53,211 nucleotides of DNA from Bacteroidales bacterium (GCA_017964255.1 JAGCSI010000030.1:1-53211); one strand, 5' to 3'; shown: positions 16,774 through 25,051, numbered from the stretch's first letter. A program made the numbers and translations. Notes: generated by a model from the sequence alone, not told the origin.

Positions 16774-16781
16774 TATCTTTG
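16774..16781 (+). promoter_or_regulatory. Promoter -7 box (TATCTTTG) of the AbiL-like operon
   Basis: TATCTTTG lies 30 bp before the ATG at 16812 and 19 bp after the palindrome. Confidence 0.8.
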
Positions 16782-16811
16782 CAGCCCGTATGAATTTGTA
16801 ATACCATTGTC

Positions 16812-18107
16812 ATGTTATTGAGAATCACCATTCAGAATTTGTTGTCTTTCTATGAAAAGACCACATTCGACATGTTTCCGAACCCGAAACGTGAGATTTT
16901 TGCCAATCATATCAATACAAATGAAAAAATCCCACTACTCAAGCATGCTTTGATATATGGGGCTAATGGATCGGGCAAATCTAATTTCGTAAAAGTGTTG
17001 CGATTCTTAAAGTCATTTGTCACAATAGACAATTTTCTGAATATCATTGATTTGAATGACTTTTTCTTTCAATTGGTTCGCACCAATAATGAACCAATGA
17101 AAATTGAAATTGAATTTTTCACCAAATGTAATTATTATATTTACCAATTGGAAATTCAGCATTCTCAAAAGAATAACATTAGAGAACGGCTGTTGTTGTC
17201 TGGTCTTGGCGAACAGGATGACACTTTGATATTTGAGAGGGTTGGTGATGTTGTGACTCCAACTACCGACAACAAGCTTTCAACAGATTTGTTGAAGAAG
17301 AACAATGGTTCTTCGATAATCTGTTTAAACACCAAGTACCCTGTGATTAATGAAAAACACATTCAAATTGCTTATGATTGGTTTCTTAATGATTTTGATA
17401 TCATCACCATCAACTCTCAAACACCTTTTTTGATTGACATGATGTCGAATAACAAGCAATTACTTGATTATGCCAACATCCTGCTTTCGCATTTGCATAT
17501 TACGGATTCGCTCAAGGTGGGAGAAACACCTATTGAAAAGTGGATGTCGAATAAGAAAAACGCCTCAGAACTACAACAGATGCTTCTCAGGAACCCTATA
17601 AGTGAGCATACCGGATTAACGTCCTTTTCCAACAACCGAAACAACTTCAACATTACTATGAAAAATGGAGAACAAATTGTTCAAGAATTTCTATTTGAAC
17701 AATTAGGCATTGGTGGCTATAAAAAGAAAATGAATATTGCCAGTCAATCCGATGGAACCGTACGCTTGCTCACACTGATACCAGCTTTATATAATGCCAG
17801 TAGAGGAAAAGTTGTGGTGATTGATGAGGTTGAAAATAGTATGCATCCTAATCTCATCTATAATCTGCTGAAATACTTCTTCAATAGTGAATCAAAAGGA
17901 CAACTCATCTGTACTACTCATCTGACCTTATTCCAAGACCAACAGGATTTAATTCGCCCAGATGAGTTGTGGAAGGTTGAAAAGGAGAATGGCAATTCTA
18001 AAATGCATTCGTTTAATGACTATAAGATACACAACACCATGAATATAGAGAAAGGGTATCTTGAAGGTCGATATGGCGGAGTTCCACAAATCTCAATCAT
18101 AGAATAA
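16812..18107 (+). CDS. AAA-type ATPase, AbiLi/RloA-like defence protein
   Basis: 431 residues of the AAA_21/SMC-like ATP-binding group. It opens with LLRITIQNLLSFYEKTTFDM, the usual start of this family. Walker A is GANGSGKS (residues 50-57), Walker B is VVVIDEVENSMHPN (Asp338/Glu339), and the His switch is CTTHLTLF. Homologous ATPases pair with RloB proteins in the AbiL abortive-infection and RloAB arrangements. Here the RloB partner starts on the very next base. The presumed role is an ATP-driven sensor that controls the partner nuclease during phage infection; this is inference from family and pairing. It is more AT-rich than acrA and acrB on either side. Confidence 0.85.
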   Translation: MLLRITIQNLLSFYEKTTFDMFPNPKREIFANHINTNEKIPLLKHALIYGANGSGKSNFVKVLRFLKSFVTIDNFLNIIDLNDFFFQLVRTNNEPMKIEIEFFTKCNYYIYQLEIQHSQKNNIRERLLLSGLGEQDDTLIFERVGDVVTPTTDNKLSTDLLKKNNGSSIICLNTKYPVINEKHIQIAYDWFLNDFDIITINSQTPFLIDMMSNNKQLLDYANILLSHLHITDSLKVGETPIEKWMSNKKNASELQQMLLRNPISEHTGLTSFSNNRNNFNITMKNGEQIVQEFLFEQLGIGGYKKKMNIASQSDGTVRLLTLIPALYNASRGKVVVIDEVENSMHPNLIYNLLKYFFNSESKGQLICTTHLTLFQDQQDLIRPDELWKVEKENGNSKMHSFNDYKIHNTMNIEKGYLEGRYGGVPQISIIE

Positions 18108-18887
18108 ATGGCAGACGACAGATATTATCAGAAGAGGAATCCCGAAAAAGAGCCATTGGAGGGTGTTGTGGGCAAATATTTGACTTCAACAGCTTCTAAT
18201 GATAATGAATTGTCTGTTTCAAATCTCGCATATACAAAACCCGAAGCCACACTTCAGCCTAAAGCATACCTGATTGTCTTTTCTGGCGGTACAGAAAGGG
18301 AGAAAAACTATTTCTACCTAATAAAGCACAATACCTTGTTATACCCAGATATAAAAGTTGATTTCTTTGCTGAACCAAATTTTGAAAAAGGAGGCAAACC
18401 CTTAATAACAAGCTTTGCGATAGGCAAGGTGAATGAATATCGTGAATCCGCCAGTGTGGATAATCCCGACAGTTACTGGTTGCTTACTGATGTTGACCAT
18501 TTTGAGCAATTTCTTGCGGAAATGAAAACTGAATGCGATAAAAATGGCATTGAATTAATCATAAGCAATTCTTGTTTTGAAGTATGGTTGTATTATGCTG
18601 AAAAAGCTGACAAATGTTTGGGTTTTGAAATCCCTGACGATAAAAACAAAATTAGTTCCGCATTCAAGACTTGGGCTGACACACAAATCAAAGGCGGATT
18701 AAAACCTCGAAAGGCAATCTTGATGATTGAACAGAATATCGCCAATGCCAGAGCGAACTATTCTGAAAAAAATGGATTTCCAACCCTGTTCTCAACACAG
18801 ATGTTTTATTTGGCAGAGAAAATGTTGCCGTATGTTAAAGATGGTAATGAGAAGATTCTAGGGGAGAAGAATTCCCGAAGGAAATAA
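18108..18887 (+). CDS. RloB-like Toprim-type protein (AbiLii-like)
   Basis: 259 residues. Toprim-like motifs are visible: GGTEREKNYF (Glu63), TDVDHFEQF (Asp128, Asp130) and the RloB signature SNSCFEVWLYY (153-163). The first 50 residues are variable and look disordered. RloB proteins are predicted metal-dependent nucleases that act with an AAA ATPase as phage-defence effectors. The gene abuts the upstream ATPase with zero spacing, so translation is probably coupled. All acidic residues expected for catalysis are present. The exact cleavage target is not known from sequence. Confidence 0.85.
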   Translation: MADDRYYQKRNPEKEPLEGVVGKYLTSTASNDNELSVSNLAYTKPEATLQPKAYLIVFSGGTEREKNYFYLIKHNTLLYPDIKVDFFAEPNFEKGGKPLITSFAIGKVNEYRESASVDNPDSYWLLTDVDHFEQFLAEMKTECDKNGIELIISNSCFEVWLYYAEKADKCLGFEIPDDKNKISSAFKTWADTQIKGGLKPRKAILMIEQNIANARANYSEKNGFPTLFSTQMFYLAEKMLPYVKDGNEKILGEKNSRRK

Positions 18888-18934
18888 TCTTAGGTGGGTA
18901 CTCCTTCGTCATACACTGAAGCATATTAAATATG

Positions 18935-20245
18935 TCAACTATTCACGACCCATGTCGTACAATTTAACAGTCCTCCTTCTTTGGCTATTTCATTGTAATT
19001 GATTGTTTCGATTTGTTTGTTGGGAAATGTTTTTTGTAAGATATCCACAACTTGTTTGTCCTCTTCACGATTAAATATCGGCAACACTATCAAATCATTA
19101 ACCTCTAAATAGTTTACATAGATTCCGATTGCACTTTCTGGATGATTTGGATCTTTGTCTTCAAAAAATGGAATGTCAATATATGCAAGGCTATATGTGT
19201 CGATAGCCTTCTGCAAACCTTCTTTCATGTATTGGTATTCGTTAGTACGTCGTTCATTGCCAATTATAGTATATTTGTCCACAAATCTGACCATTCCGTC
19301 TGAGTGTCCTGTCAAATCTTCCGATTGTGATTTTAGCGCAGGAATAATGATAACATCTTCACATTCTAACAGTTTTGACAAATTGTTTATCAGAGCTTTT
19401 TTTTCGGATTCATAGTTGGGGTTCCCTTTTTGAATGATGCCATTTTCTGAAAAAACTCTATCCGACACTATTGCCCTTCCATCACAAATAAGGACATTTC
19501 CGCCATCTAAGTTTATGTCAGATGTTGTTATTTCAAAATCACTCAACCAGTCATTCTTCTTTCGTATTTCTGTTATGTCGGAACGCAACTCTTCCCATTC
19601 TTTTTTACCTTTCAAATAAGATGGATCGTATTTAAACTGGATAAATCTTCCTGATTTTGTTTGGACAGGCATATAATCACGACACCAGATATCTTTTGTT
19701 CCTTTTATGAACGAGTATTTTACATGATGCCTTTCCAGAATCTCAATCAAGTTTTGGCATGTTATTGGGTGTCTGCTCATCAGCAACTCTGACATATATA
19801 CGGTTTGTTCAGAATTGTCCGGAGATAATGGGTAAGCATGTGGTTTGGCAGATGAACTGTTTTCTTTTTCAGAATGCTTGCTTTTGCTCTTGATTTTGAT
19901 GTATTCAGCTCTTTTTGTCCGACTATCATATCCCAAAAATTTCTTGCATACTTCTTCATTTGGTTCAATCTCGTTACTCACACAAATGTCCAAAAACACA
20001 TCTTCCCTTCCTTTGTTTGGCAATACAAAATTCTGTATATATTCCTTTCTTATACGATTCCCCATCAAAACATTCATTTTTTTCAAGACTTTACGATGTT
20101 CTTTGCTTGTTAATTTCTTATCCACAAGCATGTCCATCAATTTTGTAAGCGGTTGTTTCTTTAGCCTTTTGTATAAAGGCACAACCGTTACGCCTCCAAT
20201 AGCTATTAATCCACTAACAATCCCAATTATAGATTCAACAGTCAT
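18935..20245 (-). CDS. Membrane-anchored agmatine/peptidyl-arginine deiminase-family protein
   Basis: 436 residues in two parts. Residues 1-26 form one membrane helix (ESIIGIVSGLIAIGGVTVV) with a basic cytoplasmic flank, followed by a helical module to about 105 (LMDMLVDKKLTSKEHRKVL; GRIxKEYIQNF-like core) and a Ser/Lys-rich linker. Residues about 145-436 are a guanidino-group-modifying enzyme of the agmatine deiminase/PPAD fold: IWCRDYMP (Asp190), NLDGGN (Asp247), GHSDGMVRFVD (His314, Asp316) and the nucleophile in GGLLNCTTWV (Cys429). All catalytic residues are present. There is no signal peptide, so the catalytic part should be cytoplasmic. It converges with the RloB gene and sits in the cassette that separates acrA from acrB. 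Substrate unknown: free agmatine, arginine or protein arginine. Confidence 0.85.
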   Translation of the reverse strand: MTVESIIGIVSGLIAIGGVTVVPLYKRLKKQPLTKLMDMLVDKKLTSKEHRKVLKKMNVLMGNRIRKEYIQNFVLPNKGREDVFLDICVSNEIEPNEEVCKKFLGYDSRTKRAEYIKIKSKSKHSEKENSSSAKPHAYPLSPDNSEQTVYMSELLMSRHPITCQNLIEILERHHVKYSFIKGTKDIWCRDYMPVQTKSGRFIQFKYDPSYLKGKKEWEELRSDITEIRKKNDWLSDFEITTSDINLDGGNVLICDGRAIVSDRVFSENGIIQKGNPNYESEKKALINNLSKLLECEDVIIIPALKSQSEDLTGHSDGMVRFVDKYTIIGNERRTNEYQYMKEGLQKAIDTYSLAYIDIPFFEDKDPNHPESAIGIYVNYLEVNDLIVLPIFNREEDKQVVDILQKTFPNKQIETINYNEIAKEGGLLNCTTWVVNS

Positions 20246-20293
20246 TTTTTTATCGTTAAAAAATCAAAGACAAAACAATACGTATAATTTCTT

Positions 20294-20313
20294 TCACACT
20301 ATAATCAGTGTGA
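20294..20313. promoter_or_regulatory. Inverted repeat in the deiminase leader
   Basis: TCACACT-ATAATC-AGTGTGA is a perfect 7-bp inverted repeat just downstream of the deiminase promoter box. A regulator could bind here and block transcription. Confidence 0.5.
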
Positions 20314-20321
20314 CTAATTTG

Positions 20322-20329
20322 CAAAAATA
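20322..20329 (-). promoter_or_regulatory. Promoter -7 box (TATTTTTG) for the deiminase gene
   Basis: Minus-strand TATTTTTG with a good upstream context, 76 bp before the start at 20245. Its presence shows the deiminase is transcribed independently of acrA. Confidence 0.75.
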
Positions 20330-20396
20330 CAACTTTTTCCAATATGAAATATTGATTGATGTGATAAGTCTTAATTACATTATCAATCTTTTTCCA

Positions 20397-21482
20397 TTAC
20401 CTCACTCTTTCTCCTTCCTCCACAAACCCCGCGCCTTTGGCGATAATCACATCCCCCTCCTTGAGGCCACTCACTACCACATACTCCTTGCCATTGTTTT
20501 GGCTTTCCACTTGGATGATGGTGGAGACCGTCTTGCCGTCAACGACCTTATACACATACACTTTGTCCTGAATCTCGTAGGTAGCCTCCTGCGGTATGAC
20601 GATGGCGTTTTTCCTCACGGAGGGCATCACGATTTTACCCGTGCCGCCACTGAGCAGGATGCCGTCGCGGTTGTCGAAGAGGGCACATACGGAGACCGCC
20701 CCTGTGGCCTCGTCCACAATGCCGCTGATGCTCTCCACCCGCCCCGTCTGGCCGTAGAACTGGCCATTCGGGAGGAGTAAACGTACCTCAGGCATCTGAT
20801 TAACAGCTGCTTCCATCGTCTTATGCTCGCTCAGGTAATCCATCAAGACGGTTTCGCTCATCGAGAAATAGGCACGGATGTGGCGGTTGTCGGCCACGAC
20901 GGTTAGACCATCCTGAAGGTTGGAACTCACAAAATCACCCTTTCTATAGCGTATTCTTCCAACCACCCCGTCCGAAGGGCTGCGCAATTCCGTATAACTG
21001 AGGTCGTTTCGTGCGGAAGTAAGGGCTGCTTGCGCTGCTGCCAAATTGGCTTTCGCCATGTCAAGTTCGCTTTCCGACAGAGCCAACTCATGGTCAGAGA
21101 TGACATTCTTTGCGTAGAGTTTCCTCTTGCCTTCATGCTCTAGTTGCGCCTTACCCAAAGCTGCCGTCATTTGCTGCACGTTGGCGTTGGCCGCCTCCTC
21201 CGCTGCCCTGTAGGTCGCCGCCTCCACCCGAAACAGCAGCTGTCCCTCCTTCACCTGTTGTCCCTCCTTTACGTAAATACCTTGCAGATAGCCTTCAATG
21301 CGCGGAATAATGCGTATATCCTGCTGTCCCTTCAGTGAAGCGGCATACTCGGTGGACAACTCGTGGTCACTGGCTGTAATGGTCAGCAACTCATAGTGTT
21401 TAGGCTCGTCGCCCTCGTTCTGCTGCCGCGATGCGCATGAAAGCATCAGCACCGGCAGCAACAACCATATCATCCTCTTCAT
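20397..21482 (-). CDS. RND efflux periplasmic adaptor (AcrA/MFP family) lipoprotein
   Basis: About 361 residues. A lipoprotein signal (MKRMIWLLLPVLMLSC) anchors it in a membrane. The biotinyl-lipoyl half-motifs (RIEGYLQGIYVKEGQQVKEGQLLFRVE and LRSPSDGVVGRIRYRKGDFV) flank a helical hairpin (about 85-140), followed by beta-barrel and membrane-proximal domains. It links the AcrB-type pump to an outer membrane channel. Upstream on the same strand are a LytTR regulator and a histidine kinase. Downstream, the expected adjacent acrB is displaced to 16541. The Met at 21491 is a less likely start because it removes the charged signal start from the N-terminus. Confidence 0.93.
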   Translation of the reverse strand: MKRMIWLLLPVLMLSCASRQQNEGDEPKHYELLTITASDHELSTEYAASLKGQQDIRIIPRIEGYLQGIYVKEGQQVKEGQLLFRVEAATYRAAEEAANANVQQMTAALGKAQLEHEGKRKLYAKNVISDHELALSESELDMAKANLAAAQAALTSARNDLSYTELRSPSDGVVGRIRYRKGDFVSSNLQDGLTVVADNRHIRAYFSMSETVLMDYLSEHKTMEAAVNQMPEVRLLLPNGQFYGQTGRVESISGIVDEATGAVSVCALFDNRDGILLSGGTGKIVMPSVRKNAIVIPQEATYEIQDKVYVYKVVDGKTVSTIIQVESQNNGKEYVVVSGLKEGDVIIAKGAGFVEEGERVR

Positions 21483-21624
21483 TTTATACATCCTTATAAA
21501 TTTTGATGCAAAAGTGAGGATTTATATATAAACTATCAATGTAATTATGAATGAAGCGGGAAAAATCAATGATGAACCGTCATTAAAACTATTTGCTCAG
21601 AAGAAACATTCTGTAGCAGTTCAA

Positions 21625-21656
21625 CAACTGTCAACTGTCAACTCTCAACTGTCAAC
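21625..21656. repeat. CAACTGTCAACT microsatellite between acrA and the regulator gene
   Basis: Four degenerate copies of CAACTGTCAACT end just before the response regulator stop codon. Together with AT-rich DNA they fill the 21483-21659 gap, where no ORF of substance occurs. The same motif appears inverted at about 3190-3228. Confidence 0.7.
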
Positions 21657-21659
21657 TTG

Positions 21660-22409
21660 TCAAAAGTCCAGCCAGCGCTTTACCGCCGACACCTTCTCGC
21701 GGCTTACAATGACCTCCGTGTCGGGATAGCCTTTGAGGTGGACACGCATCTTGCCGAGAAAGTGGGCTGACAGTTTCTCCACTGCCGCCGCGCTGACAAC
21801 ATACTGCCGGTTGACGCGCATAAACCGCTCGGGGTCAAGTTGTTTCTCCAACTCATCCAGTGTCATGTTCAGCAGGTGCGATTTGCCGCCGGTGGTGTAG
21901 AGGCGGACAATGCCGTCGCTGATTCCCACGTGGCTCATCTCACTCACGGGCACTACGAGGAAGGTGTCACGAAAGGCAATGAGGAAACGCTCGCGGTAAC
22001 GGATGGTACCCGCTGAGGCTAACAGCTGCCGAATGTCTTCCGTGGTGGTGGTGCGTTCCACGACCACCTTGTCCAACGCCCGCCGAAGTTCCTCGACATC
22101 AATGGGTTTTAGCAGGTAGTCGAGGCCGTTGTATTTGAAGGCCTGCAACGCATATTGGTCGTAGGCGGTGGTGAAAATCACAGGCACCGACTGCGGGGCG
22201 GACTTCAACCCCACAAAACTCAACCCGTCGCCCAGCCGGATGTCCGACAAAATCACATCCGGGGCATTCTCTGCTTGCTTGAAGAAATCCTCCACCTCAG
22301 CATTGCTCGCCAGTACGGCCACAATCTCATCATCAGGGCGAATATCCTTCACCAACCTCACCAGTCGGTCGGCATTGTTCTGCTCATCTTCTATAATTAA
22401 AATTCTCAT
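21660..22409 (-). CDS. LytTR-family response regulator
   Basis: 249 residues. The receiver domain (about 1-120) has the acidic pocket IIEDEQN, the phosphoacceptor in VILSDIRLGD, and Lys in YLLKPID. The C-terminal LytTR DNA-binding domain (about 145-249) shows FLIAFRDTFLVVPVSEMSHVGISDGIVRL and NRQYVVS. It lies 21 bp downstream of a cognate His_kinase gene and upstream of acrA, so control of the efflux genes is inferred. Confidence 0.93.
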   Translation of the reverse strand: MRILIIEDEQNNADRLVRLVKDIRPDDEIVAVLASNAEVEDFFKQAENAPDVILSDIRLGDGLSFVGLKSAPQSVPVIFTTAYDQYALQAFKYNGLDYLLKPIDVEELRRALDKVVVERTTTTEDIRQLLASAGTIRYRERFLIAFRDTFLVVPVSEMSHVGISDGIVRLYTTGGKSHLLNMTLDELEKQLDPERFMRVNRQYVVSAAAVEKLSAHFLGKMRVHLKGYPDTEVIVSREKVSAVKRWLDF

Positions 22410-22430
22410 AAGACTTTCAATTTTCCGTTT

Positions 22431-23225
22431 TCAGTTTTCTACGATCACTGGTATCGTTATCGCATAGCTGTCGCTGCCATCTTCAATCCGCACCTTTTGG
22501 CGGGTAAGCAAGCGGTACCGTTCCTCGATGTTGTGGATGCCGATTTGGGTGGATTCAGGCACGGGCACGAGGCGTTTGTTGTTGCGCACAGTGATGTTCC
22601 GGCCGTCACCAAAGATATCGATGGTCAGCGGGTGCGCCATGGTGTGTTCGTTGTGCTTGATGGCATTCTCCACTATCATCTGCAACACAGCGGGCGGCAC
22701 ACTTCCCTGACCATCAGCCACATCGGCTGCAATGTTCACGCGGATAGTGTCGCCAAAACGCTCGTCCAGCAACTGCAGATACTGTCGCAGGTAGGTCAGC
22801 TCGTCCTGCAAGCTCACCTTGTCGTGCTCAAGGTGCGAGAGGGCGTAGCGATAGACATTGGAGAGGTTCATCAGGTATTTCGAGGCTTTTTGCGGGTCCA
22901 CCTCAATCAGTTCGGCCAGCGTGCTGAAGTTGTTGAACACGAAATGCGGGTTAATCTGGTTCTCCAGCGCCAGCAACTTGTAGCGGTCGCGCTCGCGTTC
23001 GGCACGGTCGTAGGAGCGCAGGTAATAGATGGTGGCCATGAATGTGACGAAACAGCACACGGCATAGTCAAGCAGCATTTCCAACGGATGGAACGGCCAT
23101 CCTTTGTAGAACTCCATTCTCAGATCCGGGTCGAAGAGGAACCATACCAGATAGTATAACAGCCAACTCATCAAGGAGATGACAGCCACGATCAGAATGA
23201 TGTAAAAGACACGTTTTTTCTTCAT
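22431..23225 (-). CDS. Sensor histidine kinase (His_kinase/LytS type)
   Basis: About 264 residues. Two membrane helices (about 7-28 and 45-65) with almost no periplasmic domain are followed by a PF06580-type kinase: phosphoacceptor block LENQINPHFVFNNFSTLAELI, and an ATPase part with VPPAVLQMIVENAIKHN and a GIHNIEERYRLL G-box. It partners with the LytTR regulator that starts 21 bp downstream. The start is set at MKKKRVF because the longer reading needs a TTG. A TATCTTTG promoter is present upstream. Confidence 0.92.
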   Translation of the reverse strand: MKKKRVFYIILIVAVISLMSWLLYYLVWFLFDPDLRMEFYKGWPFHPLEMLLDYAVCCFVTFMATIYYLRSYDRAERERDRYKLLALENQINPHFVFNNFSTLAELIEVDPQKASKYLMNLSNVYRYALSHLEHDKVSLQDELTYLRQYLQLLDERFGDTIRVNIAADVADGQGSVPPAVLQMIVENAIKHNEHTMAHPLTIDIFGDGRNITVRNNKRLVPVPESTQIGIHNIEERYRLLTRQKVRIEDGSDSYAITIPVIVEN

Positions 23226-23252
23226 CAGAAACAAGATTTAAAAATCAGAATG

Positions 23253-23260
23253 CAAAGATA
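23253..23260 (-). promoter_or_regulatory. Promoter -7 box (TATCTTTG) of the kinase-regulator-efflux operon
   Basis: Minus-strand TATCTTTG, 27 bp before the kinase start. It probably initiates the transcript for kinase, regulator and acrA. Confidence 0.75.
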
Positions 23261-23352
23261 CAAGATGTTTCCATTGGAAAACACAAAACTGCGCTGAAGC
23301 GGGAATTTTTGAAGGTGAATTGTCACAGCAGTATTTTAACGATTTATTTTCG

Positions 23353-23360
23353 TATCTTTG
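23353..23360 (+). promoter_or_regulatory. Promoter -7 box (TATCTTTG) for the DUF5714 gene
   Basis: TATCTTTG, 16 bp upstream of the chosen ATG at 23377. This excludes the earlier in-frame start at 23320. Confidence 0.75.
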
Positions 23361-23376
23361 CCGAATTTTTTTCAGA

Positions 23377-24180
23377 ATGAAAATAACGGATATCTTTCTG
23401 GCAGCTGTTTTGATTTTATGTATGACCGCCTGTACGGAAAACCAAGCCAAAAAAGAAACAAACAATATGAAAAATGAAGAATGCCTGATTTGTGGCGCAC
23501 CACTGGAATACCTTGAACAGGACACACTGATGGAATGCGTGCTTTGCCACAAGCAAGAACCCAGCAAGACCCGCTGCGTTGAAGGTCATTATGTATGCTC
23601 CGATTGCCACACCGCAGGAATGGACTCTATCGTCGCCTTATGCATGGCCGAGACTTCCAAAGACCCCATCGCTATCTTGGAGAAGATGATGTCGCAGCCG
23701 TTCTGTCACATGCACGGTCCTGAGCACCATGTGCTGGTGGGTGCCGCCTTGTTGACAGCCTACAACAACGCAGCAACAGACTCAATGAAGGTGGACCTGC
23801 AATCAGGCCTCCTCGAAGTGATGAGCCGCGGACGGCAGGTACCGGGAGGCGCCTGTGGTTATATGGGCGCTTGCGGAGCCGCTGTCAGCACCGGTATTTT
23901 CCTATCGGTGGTCACCCGCAACACTCCGCTCTCCACCGAAACCTGGCAATTATGCAACCTGATGACGGCTCGCGCTCTGGAGCAGGTGGCCCTGAACGGC
24001 GGCCCGCGTTGCTGCAAGCGCGACTCCTATCTGTCAATACTTACTGCTATAGATTTCGTGAAAGAGCATCTCGGTGTGGAGATGGAGAAAGCCGAAGTGA
24101 AATGCACGCGCAGCCGCATCAACAACCAGTGCATCGGCAAGAAATGCCCCTTCTCGCCCGTGAAGGAAACAAGCAAATAA
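23377..24180 (+). CDS. DUF5714-family cysteine-rich protein, predicted lipoprotein
   Basis: About 267 residues. The N-terminus (MKITDIFLAAVLILCMTAC) is a lipoprotein signal with lipobox MTAC. The rest is the DUF5714 domain: CLICGAPLEYL, MECVLCHKQEPSKTRC, CSDCHTAG, FCHMHGPEHHVLVG, GGACGYMGACGAAVSTGIF and a C-terminal CKRDSYLS...CTRSRINNQCIGKKCPF. The many CxxC and His motifs suggest metal or iron-sulfur binding. In other genomes this domain often accompanies radical-SAM enzymes and starts near the internal Met at 23467. Here a secretion signal is added, which is unexpected. No catalytic role is assigned. Confidence 0.8.
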   Translation: MKITDIFLAAVLILCMTACTENQAKKETNNMKNEECLICGAPLEYLEQDTLMECVLCHKQEPSKTRCVEGHYVCSDCHTAGMDSIVALCMAETSKDPIAILEKMMSQPFCHMHGPEHHVLVGAALLTAYNNAATDSMKVDLQSGLLEVMSRGRQVPGGACGYMGACGAAVSTGIFLSVVTRNTPLSTETWQLCNLMTARALEQVALNGGPRCCKRDSYLSILTAIDFVKEHLGVEMEKAEVKCTRSRINNQCIGKKCPFSPVKETSK

Positions 24181-24253
24181 AAAATTGATGAATGTCGCAA
24201 CCATTGCCGGAACGGAAGGATATTTCAGGAAGATGCCAGAATAAAAGTCTTTA

Positions 24254-24907
24254 TCACAAATACATAAAGACAACCACCAGATTGTTGGCGACATGGAACA
24301 AAAATGAGGCAACAATGCCGTAGCCTACGCGAACATAACCAAAAAACAGTCCGGATAACATGTGCATCGCCAAATTTATCAAAACAAACAATGCTCCCGC
24401 AAAGCTGGCAACATCTATGAAATTATGGGCATGCATCAATCCGAAAAGGATGGCTGACAGATAAAAAATTATCGGGAACTTGGCGTTGATTATCTGTTTC
24501 TTAAGCAACAAAGCAACCGCTCCCCCACCCGCTAACGCGACAATGCATCTTAAAACAAGCCGGTCTGTTGAATACATCGCATCAGCCAGAAACATCGACG
24601 CCATACACCAGACAAAACAAACTGAGGATATAAGAATGGTCACCGTGTTTCTTTTCAACCATAGTCTGAATGATAACTCTTCAAGCAAAGGTGGTATGAA
24701 AAGAACCATCCACAAGGGCAAAACCGTCGGCAAATCCCTTAAACCTGAATCAGGGGTGTTGTCTTTGAAAACCACATGAGAAACTATGGCCACAATGATT
24801 TTAATGATATAAATTGTCAAAAATATCAACAATACCGACCATATTTTCTTCGCCGGCAACTTCAAATCCTCGGAGGGGTTTTTCAAATAATTGATAAAAT
24901 CACGCAT
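24254..24907 (-). CDS. CPBP-family intramembrane glutamic endopeptidase
   Basis: About 217 residues with six to seven membrane helices. The CPBP (Abi/CAAX-like) motifs are EELSFRLWLKR, FGLMHAHNF and FLFHVANN, supplying the Glu-Glu pair and the His/Asn of the intramembrane active site. Family members process prenylated or peptide substrates in the membrane, or act in bacteriocin immunity. The substrate here is unknown. The ATG at 24907 is used because the longer form needs a TTG. It converges with the DUF5714 gene. Confidence 0.85.
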   Translation of the reverse strand: MRDFINYLKNPSEDLKLPAKKIWSVLLIFLTIYIIKIIVAIVSHVVFKDNTPDSGLRDLPTVLPLWMVLFIPPLLEELSFRLWLKRNTVTILISSVCFVWCMASMFLADAMYSTDRLVLRCIVALAGGGAVALLLKKQIINAKFPIIFYLSAILFGLMHAHNFIDVASFAGALFVLINLAMHMLSGLFFGYVRVGYGIVASFLFHVANNLVVVFMYL

Positions 24908-25036
24908 TTCAATCAAATCAAATTATGCTTAACAGGGTTGATTATTTACGCTGCAAATATAAATAAGTTTTGTCATATCTTGTTTATCCTTGCCAAAATC
25001 TTTAGGACAGATGATTATCGGGGTACGATTTTTTTG

Positions 25037-25044
25037 TATCTTTG
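25037..25044 (+). promoter_or_regulatory. Promoter -7 box (TATCTTTG) for the TonB-type receptor
   Basis: TATCTTTG, followed by an unusually long leader of about 145 nt (25052-25196). Confidence 0.75.
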
Positions 25045-25051
25045 CCGAAAG

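Noticed and set aside
18935-20245. Ordinary agmatine deiminase of polyamine synthesis
   Set aside because: The N-terminal membrane module and absence of polyamine genes nearby do not fit, although the substrate cannot be excluded.
21547-21729. 60-codon plus-strand ORF
   Set aside because: It spans the CAACTGTCAACT tract and runs into antisense of the response regulator gene.
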